Shown one piece after another: positions 46,306-54,040 of a stretch of DNA of 64,000 bases. Made by a program: the position numbers and the translations under genes. Source of the stretch: Acetobacter suratthaniensis (GTDB lineage Bacteria; Pseudomonadota; Alphaproteobacteria; Acetobacterales; Acetobacteraceae); assembly GCF_017377745.1 (NCBI RefSeq), contig NZ_JAFVMG010000001.1, positions 1 through 64,000 on the forward strand, read 5' to 3'. The notes below the pieces were generated by a model, which was not told the DNA's origin, did no database searches, and saw only the letters and a list, made by a program, of their open reading frames with translations. Numbering within the stretch: the stretch's first letter is position 1; each line of letters opens with the position of its first letter.

Positions 46306-46446
46306 TTAGACCGGGATCAAAATCGGCCAAGCCTTAAGCCCGAAATTACGAGCATAAAGCACTTTGCCAGATTTCGCACATTTCCGCCATGAACGGAAAA
46401 TATAGCGATATCCTGGCGGCGCTGGCGGTAAAGGTTTCTTCACCAT
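46306..46446 (-). CDS. Tiny conserved phage-type protein (46 residues)
   Basis: A 46-residue basic protein. PPAPPGYRYIFRSWRK, then KVLYARNFGLKAWPILIPV, has the PPPGYR-(W/Y)xF...G-xx(I/L)YA-xxYGLKA-(W/F)-P/xL pattern seen in many tiny proteins encoded near integrases of alphaproteobacterial phages and islands. Function is unknown. AGAGGAAG precedes the ATG by six bases. It is the last gene of the minus-strand group with ImmA and XRE, 95 bases away. Confidence 0.7.
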   Translation of the reverse strand: MVKKPLPPAPPGYRYIFRSWRKCAKSGKVLYARNFGLKAWPILIPV

Positions 46447-46540
46447 CACGCTTCCTCTGGGGCGACATTTGCCTTGACAGAGCATCCAACCTGTACCACT
46501 TGTACGGCTGTTGAGACCTCGTTGGCGCTCTGTGGCTTTC

Positions 46541-47152
46541 CTACCAGCTAGCCCCTTGCCCAGCAGGAAAAGTAGAGACTTGAGGATTTATCCTCAGGTC
46601 TTTATTTTTTTGTGGAAGAATCCTCCCTTTGCGATGCAAATATGACAGTCTATTGGCTGCAGCTTGATAGCTGACCCCATGTCTTAGCATCACGGTGTCC
46701 GGAGTATCTTCCGCAGAAAAAAATCTAGCAGGCATAAGCAACTCGCTAGCAAATTGATTAGCTTGCGGTTCGCTCTGCCTAAAGATAGGAACACTCTGCT
46801 CTGGTTGAACCCGAGCCAACTGTACATTTGTATGCATGTCCCAATGGCCTAGTTCATGAGCAGCAGTGAAACGGTCTCTAGGTTCACCTTCCCATGCACG
46901 TCGATATACATCTTCTCGAAGATAAATCGCTTTACCTGACTGATCAGTATACCCCTCGGCACTACCCATTTCTTGATTTTCTACAATAATTAAATCAAAA
47001 AAATTAAGCTTATTGTCGAGAACTTTCTCCAAAACCTCCATTATTGGAAAAAAAGGATCATTTTCCAATCCTAAAATTCTGCGCCATTTGAGTGTATTAT
47101 TCTCAATTTTAGACCAGCTTAAAGGGGGAACAATAAAACCATTTCCATTCAT
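46541..47152 (-). CDS. ImmA/IrrE family metallo-endopeptidase
   Basis: A 203-residue protein. The zinc site HELGH in TAAHELGHWDMH is followed by the ligand glutamate in EPQANQFASELLMPARFF. ImmA-type proteases cleave a partner XRE repressor and derepress a mobile element after DNA damage or host signals. Its partner is encoded immediately upstream, five bases away. G+C is lower than in the neighbours, suggesting separate acquisition. Confidence 0.9.
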   Translation of the reverse strand: MNGNGFIVPPLSWSKIENNTLKWRRILGLENDPFFPIMEVLEKVLDNKLNFFDLIIVENQEMGSAEGYTDQSGKAIYLREDVYRRAWEGEPRDRFTAAHELGHWDMHTNVQLARVQPEQSVPIFRQSEPQANQFASELLMPARFFSAEDTPDTVMLRHGVSYQAAANRLSYLHRKGRILPQKNKDLRINPQVSTFPAGQGASW

Positions 47153-47157
47153 TGTTT

Positions 47158-47514
47158 CTACTCACCTTTATCCTTACTGAGAATAGCCAGAATCTCACTT
47201 AATTGTTCTTCAGATAATTCATTCATACGCCTCGCCATCAGGCCTGCTGTATCTCGTCCTAAAATGCTGCATGGCTCAATAGTGAAACTCTTACGTGCTC
47301 TGTCAGCAACTTGTTTTAGTTTCTCTCCGACATCTGCGGCTAAACCGTAAGCCTGAGCAATAATGTCTTCGAATCCATGCGGCGGAGATTTTTTTCCGAC
47401 TTCAACTGCAGAAATAAAAGCAGAGGATTTTCCGATTTTGTCCGCCATATCCATCAACCGTTCATCACGGTCAATGCGGATCTTTCGAAGCTCCTTTCCA
47501 AATTCTGTCACCAT
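47158..47514 (-). CDS. XRE family repressor paired with ImmA
   Basis: A 118-residue protein with an N-terminal HTH (GKELRKIRIDRDERLMDMAD, KIGKSSAFISAVEVGKKSPP) and a C-terminal helical part that may be the ImmA target. It probably represses its own operon through two identical-symmetry operators in the 100 bases upstream. Confidence 0.88.
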   Translation of the reverse strand: MVTEFGKELRKIRIDRDERLMDMADKIGKSSAFISAVEVGKKSPPHGFEDIIAQAYGLAADVGEKLKQVADRARKSFTIEPCSILGRDTAGLMARRMNELSEEQLSEILAILSKDKGE

Positions 47515-47553
47515 TCCTTGGCACCTCCTGTTGGGGTCTAGATTATATAAATC

Positions 47554-47606
47554 AACCTGATGGGTTAAATCAAGTGTCTGGGTAAAAAAAATAAACCGTT
47601 CTGGTT
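47554..47606. promoter_or_regulatory. Two AACC-N5-GGTT operator-like palindromes
   Basis: AACC-TGATG-GGTT at 47554-47566 and AACC-GTTCT-GGTT at 47594-47606, with starts exactly 40 bases apart, i.e. about four helical turns. They lie just upstream of the XRE-ImmA operon and would suit cooperative binding by the XRE repressor. Confidence 0.6.
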
Positions 47607-47674
47607 AATTTTTGTCGTATTCCATTACGCCAGCTACATGCAGACGTTAGATTTTACCCTTTATTGATCTCGAA

Positions 47675-47914
47675 CTAACATTTCACTTTCCTCAGCCTTA
47701 CCCCAGCCCCGCCACCATTCTCAGCAATGAACTCAACGCCAGCGGCTTCCAGAGCAATGCGGATGGCGGAAAGTGTTCGTGGATAAGGGGCTCTAGCCTC
47801 TCTCTCAAAATCAGCAATAGTTTTTTTCGCTACCTTTGAGGCATCTTCTAACTGACTTTGAGACCAGTTTAATAGCGCGCGTGCTGCTCGGCATTGTGGG
47901 GGAGTAATTTCCAC
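47675..47914 (-). CDS. Second XRE family HTH regulator (cI-like)
   Basis: A 79-residue single-domain HTH protein (ARALLNWSQSQLEDASKVAK, KTIADFEREARAPYPRTLSA) with the short C-terminal GVEFIAENGGGAGVRLRK tail common in phage and island regulators. It is divergent from the long plus-strand operon, so it is the likely repressor of that operon. Confidence 0.88.
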   Translation of the reverse strand: MEITPPQCRAARALLNWSQSQLEDASKVAKKTIADFEREARAPYPRTLSAIRIALEAAGVEFIAENGGGAGVRLRKVKC

Positions 47915-47920
47915 TTATAA

Positions 47921-47979
47921 AGTAACCTTACATCAATGATGTTGACTTATCTTCTGGAGTAAGGTTACATCATAGATGT
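47921..47979. promoter_or_regulatory. Paired 22-bp repeats in the lysogeny-type control region
   Basis: AGTAACCTTACATCAATGATGT (47921-47942) and a second copy at 47958-47979 agree at 18 of 22 positions, in direct orientation, 37 bases apart. Each contains GTAA(C/G)(C/G)TTAC, itself near-palindromic. They sit between the XRE gene and the divergent operon and are probable operators. Confidence 0.55.
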
Positions 47980-48068
47980 GATGTGAATTATCTGCAACAC
48001 AAGACGGCTAGCTTAGTGATTACCAGTCACAAAGCTAGCCTAACCACAACCGAACTGGAGTTTCGGCC

Positions 48069-48242
48069 ATGGCTAACTATCCCTATAGCACGCTCACGCA
48101 TGCTCACGCGTTCAATATTATAAACTCAAGGCTCCCCGCTCTCATAGCTCCGGCTTTAATCGCTTTAGCCTTGTTAGGGCTGGCAACACCTGATCCAGTT
48201 ATATCAAGCCGGATCGTTCATATTCAGGAGGTGGCACAATGA
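48069..48242 (+). CDS. Small hydrophobic protein, first gene of the coupled operon
   Basis: A 57-residue protein with one hydrophobic helix (LPALIAPALIALALLGLA). TGGAG lies eight bases upstream of the ATG, and the stop overlaps the next start (ATGA). Not recognised; possibly a membrane-inserted regulator or accessory protein. Confidence 0.6.
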   Translation: MANYPYSTLTHAHAFNIINSRLPALIAPALIALALLGLATPDPVISSRIVHIQEVAQ

Positions 48243-48469
48243 CCCCTCTGGAACATGCAGCTTACGCTCTGAACTGGCAGGCTGATCACCAGCGCCGCGT
48301 TGCGGTGATCTGTGATGCACTTACGGACTATCTGGCCAACAAGACCGGTGGTCCTGATGGTAGTGACGCGGAAATGTGCAGTGGGGTCGCCCTGTTCCTG
48401 TCCGCTTATATCCGGCACGGGGCAGATGTGGCCGCAGAAGACGCCAAGCACGCGGAGGCAGGAGCATGA
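48239..48469 (+). CDS. Hypothetical phage-type small protein
   Basis: A 76-residue acidic, alanine-rich helical protein (LEHAAYALNWQADHQRRVAV, DALTDYLANKTGG). No family recognised. AGGAGG precedes the start; both ends join neighbours by 4-nt overlaps. Confidence 0.65.
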   Translation: MTPLEHAAYALNWQADHQRRVAVICDALTDYLANKTGGPDGSDAEMCSGVALFLSAYIRHGADVAAEDAKHAEAGA

Positions 48470-48735
48470 CTGGCCTCTCACCCCTGACTGCTTTTGAACA
48501 GGAAAGCGTTAAGGCCCTCAGAGTCCCTGACGTGGTTTTGAATGATGCTAGGAAGCTATCAGGGCTGGTTGTGGCCGTGGCCGAAAGTGGCGTTGGCGCT
48601 GGCCGCGAGATCACCGAGCCAGAAGCCCTGCTGTGGCTAGCTCATCGCCTGCAAGACAAGCTGGACCTGTTGGCTGCGCTATCTGGTGACGGAAACGCTC
48701 CCGGCTGGATGCAACCCGAGGAGGTGCAGCCATGA
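48466..48735 (+). CDS. Hypothetical phage-type protein
   Basis: An 89-residue acidic, helical protein without recognisable domain. Start fixed by the ATGA overlap with the preceding gene (48466); GGAGGCAGGAG precedes it. Overlaps the next gene by four bases. Confidence 0.65.
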   Translation: MTGLSPLTAFEQESVKALRVPDVVLNDARKLSGLVVAVAESGVGAGREITEPEALLWLAHRLQDKLDLLAALSGDGNAPGWMQPEEVQP

Positions 48736-49001
48736 CCCCAGATGAATCGTGGGCCGTCTTTGGTGTGTCTGACCCGATCGCACGCGGGAAGGCGTGGGCC
48801 GAGTCCGTGTGGGGCGTTGATGGCCTGCCCATGCCCTTAGCTGTTCGGCTCGTGGTACAGGAGGCGGACGCTCTGGGCAAAACCATGAAAGCGCGGGGCG
48901 GCGCTCCGCTGGTCGAGCCGTATTGCAGCGCCTTCACCATTTCAGCCAAAGCCCGGCTGTTTGACCTTTACCTGTCCCAGCACCACGGAGGCCACGCATG
49001 A
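48732..49001 (+). CDS. Hypothetical phage-type protein
   Basis: An 89-residue protein (WAVFGVSDPIARGKAWAESV, VVQEADALGKTMKARG). No family recognised. Four-base overlaps with both neighbours and GAGGAGGTG before the start. Confidence 0.65.
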   Translation: MTPDESWAVFGVSDPIARGKAWAESVWGVDGLPMPLAVRLVVQEADALGKTMKARGGAPLVEPYCSAFTISAKARLFDLYLSQHHGGHA

Positions 49002-49258
49002 CCAGCCCCATTCAGGTGGCCACCATTGCCGCCCTCAGTTCCGATCGCTGCTGTTGGAAGGAGCAGACCCTTGATGCGGGTCTGCCTCATAGCCGCCGTT
49101 TCAACAGGGCTTACCGCCGGGTGGCTTCCGTACGGGCGCGCACCCTGAAAGACCTGCAATGCAAGGCCCGGCTGATCCTGCTGACAATGGAGGAACCGGA
49201 CAGCATGGAGGCTAGCCTTGCCCGCGATGTGCTGGCGTTCACGGGAGGCCAGCCATGA
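48998..49258 (+). CDS. Hypothetical phage-type protein
   Basis: An 86-residue basic, helical protein (RRFNRAYRRVASVRARTLKD) that could bind nucleic acid by composition only. Overlaps both neighbours by four bases. Confidence 0.65.
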   Translation: MTSPIQVATIAALSSDRCCWKEQTLDAGLPHSRRFNRAYRRVASVRARTLKDLQCKARLILLTMEEPDSMEASLARDVLAFTGGQP

Positions 49259-49491
49259 CCCGTAAACCACGGCCGGAAATCCCGGTTGCCACGCCAGATC
49301 GGATCGACCTTATCCAGACTGCAAGCTTGGAATTGAGCGCCATTTCCACTTGTCTTTCAGCTATGGGCCGTGAGCTTATTCACGCGCCGGGAGCCGGAAG
49401 ACGCCTGCCGGATGCGGCTGGAAGCGCAATGGAGTGGCTTGCCGCTGAGATAGAGCACCGGTGCGCCCTGATTGATGAGGTGCTGTCATGA
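49255..49491 (+). CDS. Hypothetical phage-type protein
   Basis: A 78-residue protein with no recognised domain. Start fixed by ATGA overlap with the preceding gene, and its own stop overlaps the start of the AT-rich gene by four bases. Confidence 0.6.
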   Translation: MTRKPRPEIPVATPDRIDLIQTASLELSAISTCLSAMGRELIHAPGAGRRLPDAAGSAMEWLAAEIEHRCALIDEVLS

Positions 49492-50141
49492 GTATAAAGA
49501 GCCGCAATTTAAATAAGGTGTTCGAGAGAGCTCTGTCTCCAAATGTAGAGATGCTGTCGGAAGCTTTTTCCGTCTCTGGGTTTTCTGGGGATGTTAATAA
49601 AGAAATATTAAAGGTTTTTATAAAAAATGAAAAAGAGGTTAGTATTTCGTTTACCAATACTAAAAAGAGAGAGATTGGAGATTTTGATAGAGGGGTGCAG
49701 AATTTAGAAAAAATGCGCATGGCGATTAAAGCAATTAACGAATGTATAGATTTCAATAGAAATTCTACAGAAATTTATTTTCGCTATTATTCTGAAAAGA
49801 ATTTTGATGAATTAGAAAAGGAGTGGAAGGAAAAATGCGATAATCTTAAAAAATCTCTTTTTGATATTCCGCCGCCAAAAAAACAAAATGTTATTTGGCA
49901 TGAAATTGCAGTATTTTATTTTTGTTTTTATTGCGCTGTGACAGGGGCTGATTCGTTTTCTAGGTCTGGTCCGGCGGTTCGCTTTATCTCATCTATTCTT
50001 GGTGGTGATGTTTCTCTTGCCTCAATTGAAGGTGTTCTTAACAAGTGGAAAAAGAGAAACTCTTTTCTAGCCCACAATGATATGCCGTTGTGGAAATTTT
50101 CCATTCAAATAGTGGCTCAAAGTTTTGAGGGGCTTACGTAA
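49488..50141 (+). CDS. AT-rich hypothetical protein, likely acquired cargo
   Basis: A 217-residue protein, not recognised. It is charged and helical in the first half (KEILKVFIKNEKEVSISFTN, FDELEKEWKEKCDNLKKSLF) and has an aromatic/cysteine segment (IAVFYFCFYCAVTGADSFSR) near residue 140. Base composition is far lower in G+C than every neighbour, so it is probably a late insertion, yet its ATG is coupled to the previous gene by an ATGA overlap. Phage morons and defence genes often look like this, but no known defence motif is seen. Confidence 0.7.
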   Translation: MSIKSRNLNKVFERALSPNVEMLSEAFSVSGFSGDVNKEILKVFIKNEKEVSISFTNTKKREIGDFDRGVQNLEKMRMAIKAINECIDFNRNSTEIYFRYYSEKNFDELEKEWKEKCDNLKKSLFDIPPPKKQNVIWHEIAVFYFCFYCAVTGADSFSRSGPAVRFISSILGGDVSLASIEGVLNKWKKRNSFLAHNDMPLWKFSIQIVAQSFEGLT

Positions 50142-50240
50142 AAATGGCAGAGGCTTATTTTGCGTAAGGACGCAGTTGCCTATGCTCCCTATTTTGTCCT
50201 TGCAACCATATAACTCCACATGGGCACAAGGATATTTTAT

Positions 50241-50489
50241 ATGAATACTGAGCAACCATCGAACAGTTTTCGTGAAGCATCTGACTTGCCAATTCTGGTC
50301 TCTATGGGTTCTGCCCCGCAGACCTTTGGGATGTCTCGCTCTTATATTTATGAATTAGCTGCTCAAGGAAAAATCAGTCTAAAAAAAATGGGCCGCTACA
50401 CCATGGTCGTAACAGAAAGCATGCTGGCTTACATCAATGCCTTACCGAACATGACACCAGTAACCCGCAAAAAGAAACCGTCAGCCTGA
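50241..50489 (+). CDS. AlpA/excisionase-like HTH protein
   Basis: An 82-residue protein. APQTFGMSRSYIYELAAQGK matches the MerR-type winged HTH of AlpA/Xis-like proteins that bind element DNA, and KKMGRYTMVVTESMLAYINA the following wing. It may act in excision or in transcription of integrase. AAGG lies nine bases before the ATG at 50241. A CCGTCAG/CTGACGG hairpin overlaps its stop at 50478-50503. Confidence 0.75.
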   Translation: MNTEQPSNSFREASDLPILVSMGSAPQTFGMSRSYIYELAAQGKISLKKMGRYTMVVTESMLAYINALPNMTPVTRKKKPSA

Positions 50490-50593
50490 GAACAGACTGA
50501 CGGCCCTGAAAACCCCTCACCTAGGGATTTCTTAATACCACGGGCACTCGTCAGGTACAATTGTAATCTCAGGCAAGTAATGGAGAATTTTTC

Positions 50594-51463
50594 ATGAACA
50601 CGCAAAAGCGTGAACGCTCTCGGCTTGCCTCTATTCTGCCAGATCCAACAGTCACGACAGGCAAATGCGTATTGCAGGATATCACCTCTGATGGCGTTAT
50701 CGATTGGGAGCATGTTTGCCACCTATGGGTTTTCCCTGTGGGCAACGGCAATGGCGTGGCTTATGCCCCCTGCGTTGTATTTTTGGATAACTCATGGGCC
50801 ATGATCGGGCCTATTGGCACGCTGGAGGCAGCACGTCAGCTTTGCTTCCGGTGGAGCGCCTTGCATGACCGGGGCGTATGCGACCAGACACGCCCGGCAG
50901 TTCCTATGCCAGTTGTACGCACCGGTCGTCTGGTAGACATACCGCCATCCGAGTTGCCCAATACCCTGCCCGGAGACCCGTGGACCTTCAACGAGCACCT
51001 GAACCGCTTCCAGCTTGATCTGCTCCAGCTTGGTATTGGCATAGCCAATGAGGCCGAGGGGATTACGCTTGATGAACGTATTGCTCAGGTTGATGCAAAA
51101 TTGCAGGAGATCGGCAGCTTCTTTCGCGCCAGCGATGTTATCCAACCCCATCTGGCCAAGGCCTATATTGCCAAAGCGCGCGAAGCCGCAGTGTTCTGGG
51201 CAACCGAGGCACAGGCCGTAGAGGATGCCGAAGTTGATACCCCAGAGGACACGGCCAGGAACTTTGTGGATGACATCCGCAAGGGTGGCATCACCTTTGC
51301 CGAGGCTTACGACCATCTGAACCAGTACATTGGCTTTGTGTATGGCAACATGACCAACGAGGACGGCTCCCCCTTTGCTGAGCGGGCTGCTTACGCCAAG
51401 CGGGCTTATGATGCTGGTTATGCGCGCCTTCAGTATTTCTTCAAGCAGGCGGTCCCCCAATGA
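50594..51463 (+). CDS. Hypothetical protein of the replication operon
   Basis: A 289-residue protein, not recognised. The N-terminal half (GVIDWEHVCHLWVFPVGNGN) is a mixed alpha/beta region, the C-terminal third is helical and alanine-rich (AHLAK-type repeats, AKAREAAVFWATEAQAVEDA). Its stop overlaps the start of the prim-pol gene by four bases, so it is co-expressed with replication genes. Confidence 0.65.
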   Translation: MNTQKRERSRLASILPDPTVTTGKCVLQDITSDGVIDWEHVCHLWVFPVGNGNGVAYAPCVVFLDNSWAMIGPIGTLEAARQLCFRWSALHDRGVCDQTRPAVPMPVVRTGRLVDIPPSELPNTLPGDPWTFNEHLNRFQLDLLQLGIGIANEAEGITLDERIAQVDAKLQEIGSFFRASDVIQPHLAKAYIAKAREAAVFWATEAQAVEDAEVDTPEDTARNFVDDIRKGGITFAEAYDHLNQYIGFVYGNMTNEDGSPFAERAAYAKRAYDAGYARLQYFFKQAVPQ

Positions 51464-52269
51464 GCGCGGCCCTCGATCAGTCGGATCGGCCGGTATCAGG
51501 GGATCCGGTAGCAGCCTACGCGCAGAAACTGGCCCGGCATGGTCTTAAGGTCTTTCCCTGCCAGCAAGACAAGCGGCCGACCTGCAAATGGGGTGAACTG
51601 GCTACTAACCGTCCCCAAAGCGTTCCCATGTTGTGGCGCACTTATCCCGGCCCGCTCATTGGGGTGATGACGGGGGCGGTTTCAGGGTTTGATGTGCTTG
51701 ATCTGGACTGGGGGAAAGGGGGCGATGACTTCCATCAGGAGCATTGCCCCCGGCTGACTGGCACCCGTACGCATCGGACCCGTTCGGGCGGGCTCCACCT
51801 GCTCTTCAAACATCGGGAGGGCATGCGGAACAGCGCCAGCCGGATCGCGCATGGCGTGGATGTGCGGGCCGATGGTGGATACGTTATCTGGTGGCCAGCC
51901 GCTGGGCTGGAGATCGTTGACCGTAGCCCAGCCCAGCAGTGGCCTGCCTGGCTGGTTGAACGGGCTCAGCCGCCTATTCCGCCGAAAGCCAGTTTAGAGG
52001 CTACCAGTCTGGATCTGCAGGATGCGGAGAAGAAGGTTCGTAATGCCGTGCGCTCCGCTGTGCGGTCTGTAGCTTCTGCCCCTGAAGGACGCCGGAACGA
52101 TACCCTCAATGCCGAAACGTACGCGATAGCCCGTTTTATTGCGGGTGGGCATCTGACCGTTGCGCAGGTTGTGGATGCTGTGGCCGCGGGTGGCCTGCAG
52201 GCGGGTCTGACGCACCCGGAAATTGAAAAGACCATCGCGTCCGCTCTGCGGGCAAGGGTGGGGGTATGA
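51460..52269 (+). CDS. Bifunctional primase/polymerase (Prim-Pol) domain protein
   Basis: A 269-residue protein. KVFPCQQDKRPTCKWGELAT, the metal-binding VLDLDWG motif near residue 75, and HRTRSGGLHLLFKH define the archaeo-eukaryotic primase fold of mobile elements. It can synthesise primers and extend them. The C-terminal helical part (EGRRNDTLNAETYAIARFIA) is the usual linker to a helicase, which here is encoded by the next overlapping gene. Together they would form a P4-like primase-helicase module. Confidence 0.87.
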   Translation: MSAALDQSDRPVSGDPVAAYAQKLARHGLKVFPCQQDKRPTCKWGELATNRPQSVPMLWRTYPGPLIGVMTGAVSGFDVLDLDWGKGGDDFHQEHCPRLTGTRTHRTRSGGLHLLFKHREGMRNSASRIAHGVDVRADGGYVIWWPAAGLEIVDRSPAQQWPAWLVERAQPPIPPKASLEATSLDLQDAEKKVRNAVRSAVRSVASAPEGRRNDTLNAETYAIARFIAGGHLTVAQVVDAVAAGGLQAGLTHPEIEKTIASALRARVGV

Positions 52270-53659
52270 CAGAAACGACCAGTATTGATGATGTGGTGCG
52301 TCAGGGGCTGAGGCAGGCCCAGAACGTGCCGGGTAGCAATAGCTACGCGCTGCTGACCGAGCATGGAATGGCAACGGCTTTTACCAACCGCTACAAGGAT
52401 GAACTCCGTTTCGATCATCAGGTTGGGCGCTGGTTTCTGTGGGCAGGAACGCATTGGGATGAGGACAGCATGCACCGTGCCTTCAGCTATGCCCGTGAGC
52501 TGGTGGCTGAGGCCAATCGGAACAGTGAGTTCAAGGAGCAAGCCATTACAGGCAAAGCGTCCTTTTGCAGCGGCGTGGAAAGGTTCGCGCGTGCCGACCC
52601 CGCACATGCTGTGGTGCCTGATGACTGGGACAGGGATCCATATCTACTTGCAACCCCGGAGGGACTGTTGACCTGAAAACGGGTATCCTCAGGCCTGCTG
52701 CCCCTGATGATATGATCACCCGCGTAGCGGCGGTTGCGCCAGCCGAAATACCTTGCCCGCGTTGGCTACAGTTCCTGCAGGAGGCTACCAACAGAGATGA
52801 GGAGCTGATTACCTTTCTCAAGCGCTGGTGTGGATACTGCCTGACAGGTGATACGCGTGAGCACGCTCTGGTGTTTGGTTGTGGCCCGGGTGGAAATGGA
52901 AAGAGCGTTTTCCTCAATGTGTTGGCAAAGATCATGGGAGATTACGCCACAGTCGCGGCCATGGATACGTTCACCGCCAGCCATGGGGACAGGCACTCAA
53001 CCGACCTTGCCATGTTGCGTGGCGCCCGTCTGGTCAGCGCTTCAGAAACGGAAGAGGGCAGGGCTTGGGCCGAAAGCCGGATCAAGCAGATGACAGGTGG
53101 TGACCCCATTACCGCGCGTTTCATGCGGCAGGACAACTTTACCTTTTTACCCCAGTTCAAGCTCACTATCGTGGGTAACCACAAGCCAGTGCTCAAGAAC
53201 GTGGATGATGCGGCCCGCCGGCGCTTCAATATCGTTCCGTTCATTCACAAGCCCAATAGCCCCGACAAGGATCTGGAATTCAAGCTTCAGGAAGAATGGC
53301 CGGGTATCCTGCACTGGATGATACAGGGGTGTCTGGAATGGCAGCGTGAAGGTATGCCCCGCCCCGCAGTCGTGAGGGAGGCAACGGCTGAGTATTTTGA
53401 GGCGCAGGATACGTTTGGCCAGTGGCTGGCTGAAAGATGCATTCTGGATGTTGGTCTGGAGACGAAGCCCAGCATGCTGCTCAAGGACTTTCAGGAATGG
53501 TGCCGTAACAACGGGGAACCTGAGAGCGATAACAAGCGCATGCGCGGGATGTTGGAGCGGACAAACGGTATTCGCTATGTGAAGACACGAGGTATTCGAG
53601 CTGTGCGAGGTGTTGGCTTAAAACCGTCCCTTTCTGAGCAAAACCGATGGATGGATTAA
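52266..53659 (+). pseudogene. P4/D5-type primase-helicase, frameshifted
   Basis: The first frame (52266-52676, 136 residues) ends DRDPYLLATPEG and then stops. The continuation in another frame reads TVDLKTGILRPAAPDDMITR from 52664 onward and includes the D5 helicase Walker A (GPGGNGKS) and a P4-type AAA+ core to 53659. Expected protein TPEG-TVDLKTG is restored if one G is added to the GGG run at 52661-52663. So the gene is interrupted by a single-base loss (or a homopolymer sequencing error). Length when repaired, about 464 residues, suits the P4 family. An internal ATG at 52712 could start a helicase-only product but has no ribosome-binding site. Confidence 0.82.
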
Positions 53660-54040
53660 ACCGGGGGCAGGGTGGGGCGGGGTTATCCGATTTGGCGCCA
53701 CACGCGCGCGTACATGAGGGATAACGAATTCACCTATCCCCACCCCGCCCCCTCTTCGATGCTTGTTGGACAATTGAAGGTTTTTCGGCGGTTGCTCGGA
53801 ATTTCCGAGGATGTCGGAAGGTGTTTTTAGGGGGTGTAGGGGTGTGCTCGGAAAAATCTCCCCCTGTGGTTAGCCTTCTTCCACTGTCGCATTGGCATGA
53901 CAGGCACGGGCGCTTGTCTCAAAAGGCAAGCCTTTCAGGACGTGGAAAACGTGGGACAGAATGACGGAATGTCTTAGTCCTAAAAATTACCATTTGACTT
54001 TTAGGACACGCAAGGAATGACCTCTTAGGAGTTTTAGGAC
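53660..54040. other. Non-coding region after the helicase; candidate replication origin
   Basis: About 380 bases without a gene. CTCGGAA-T-TTCCGAG at 53795-53809 is a perfect palindrome; further TCGGAA copies are at about 53814 and 53847. It is followed by the resolvase repeat array. P4-type elements place origins next to the primase-helicase gene, so this is a plausible origin, by position and repeats only. Confidence 0.4.
53977..54040. repeat. TTTTAGGAC repeat array upstream of the resolvase
   Basis: GTCCTAAAA at 53977-53985 and TTTTAGGAC at 53999-54007 form a perfect inverted repeat; TTTTAGGAC again at 54032-54040 ends at the resolvase ATG. The two direct copies start 33 bases apart. They fit binding sites for the serine recombinase (res-like or autorepression). 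Confidence 0.6.

Noticed and set aside
52640-52680. Programmed -1 frameshift in the primase-helicase
   Set aside because: No X-XXY-YYZ slippery heptamer or following pseudoknot is evident; a single-base loss in a G run explains it more simply.
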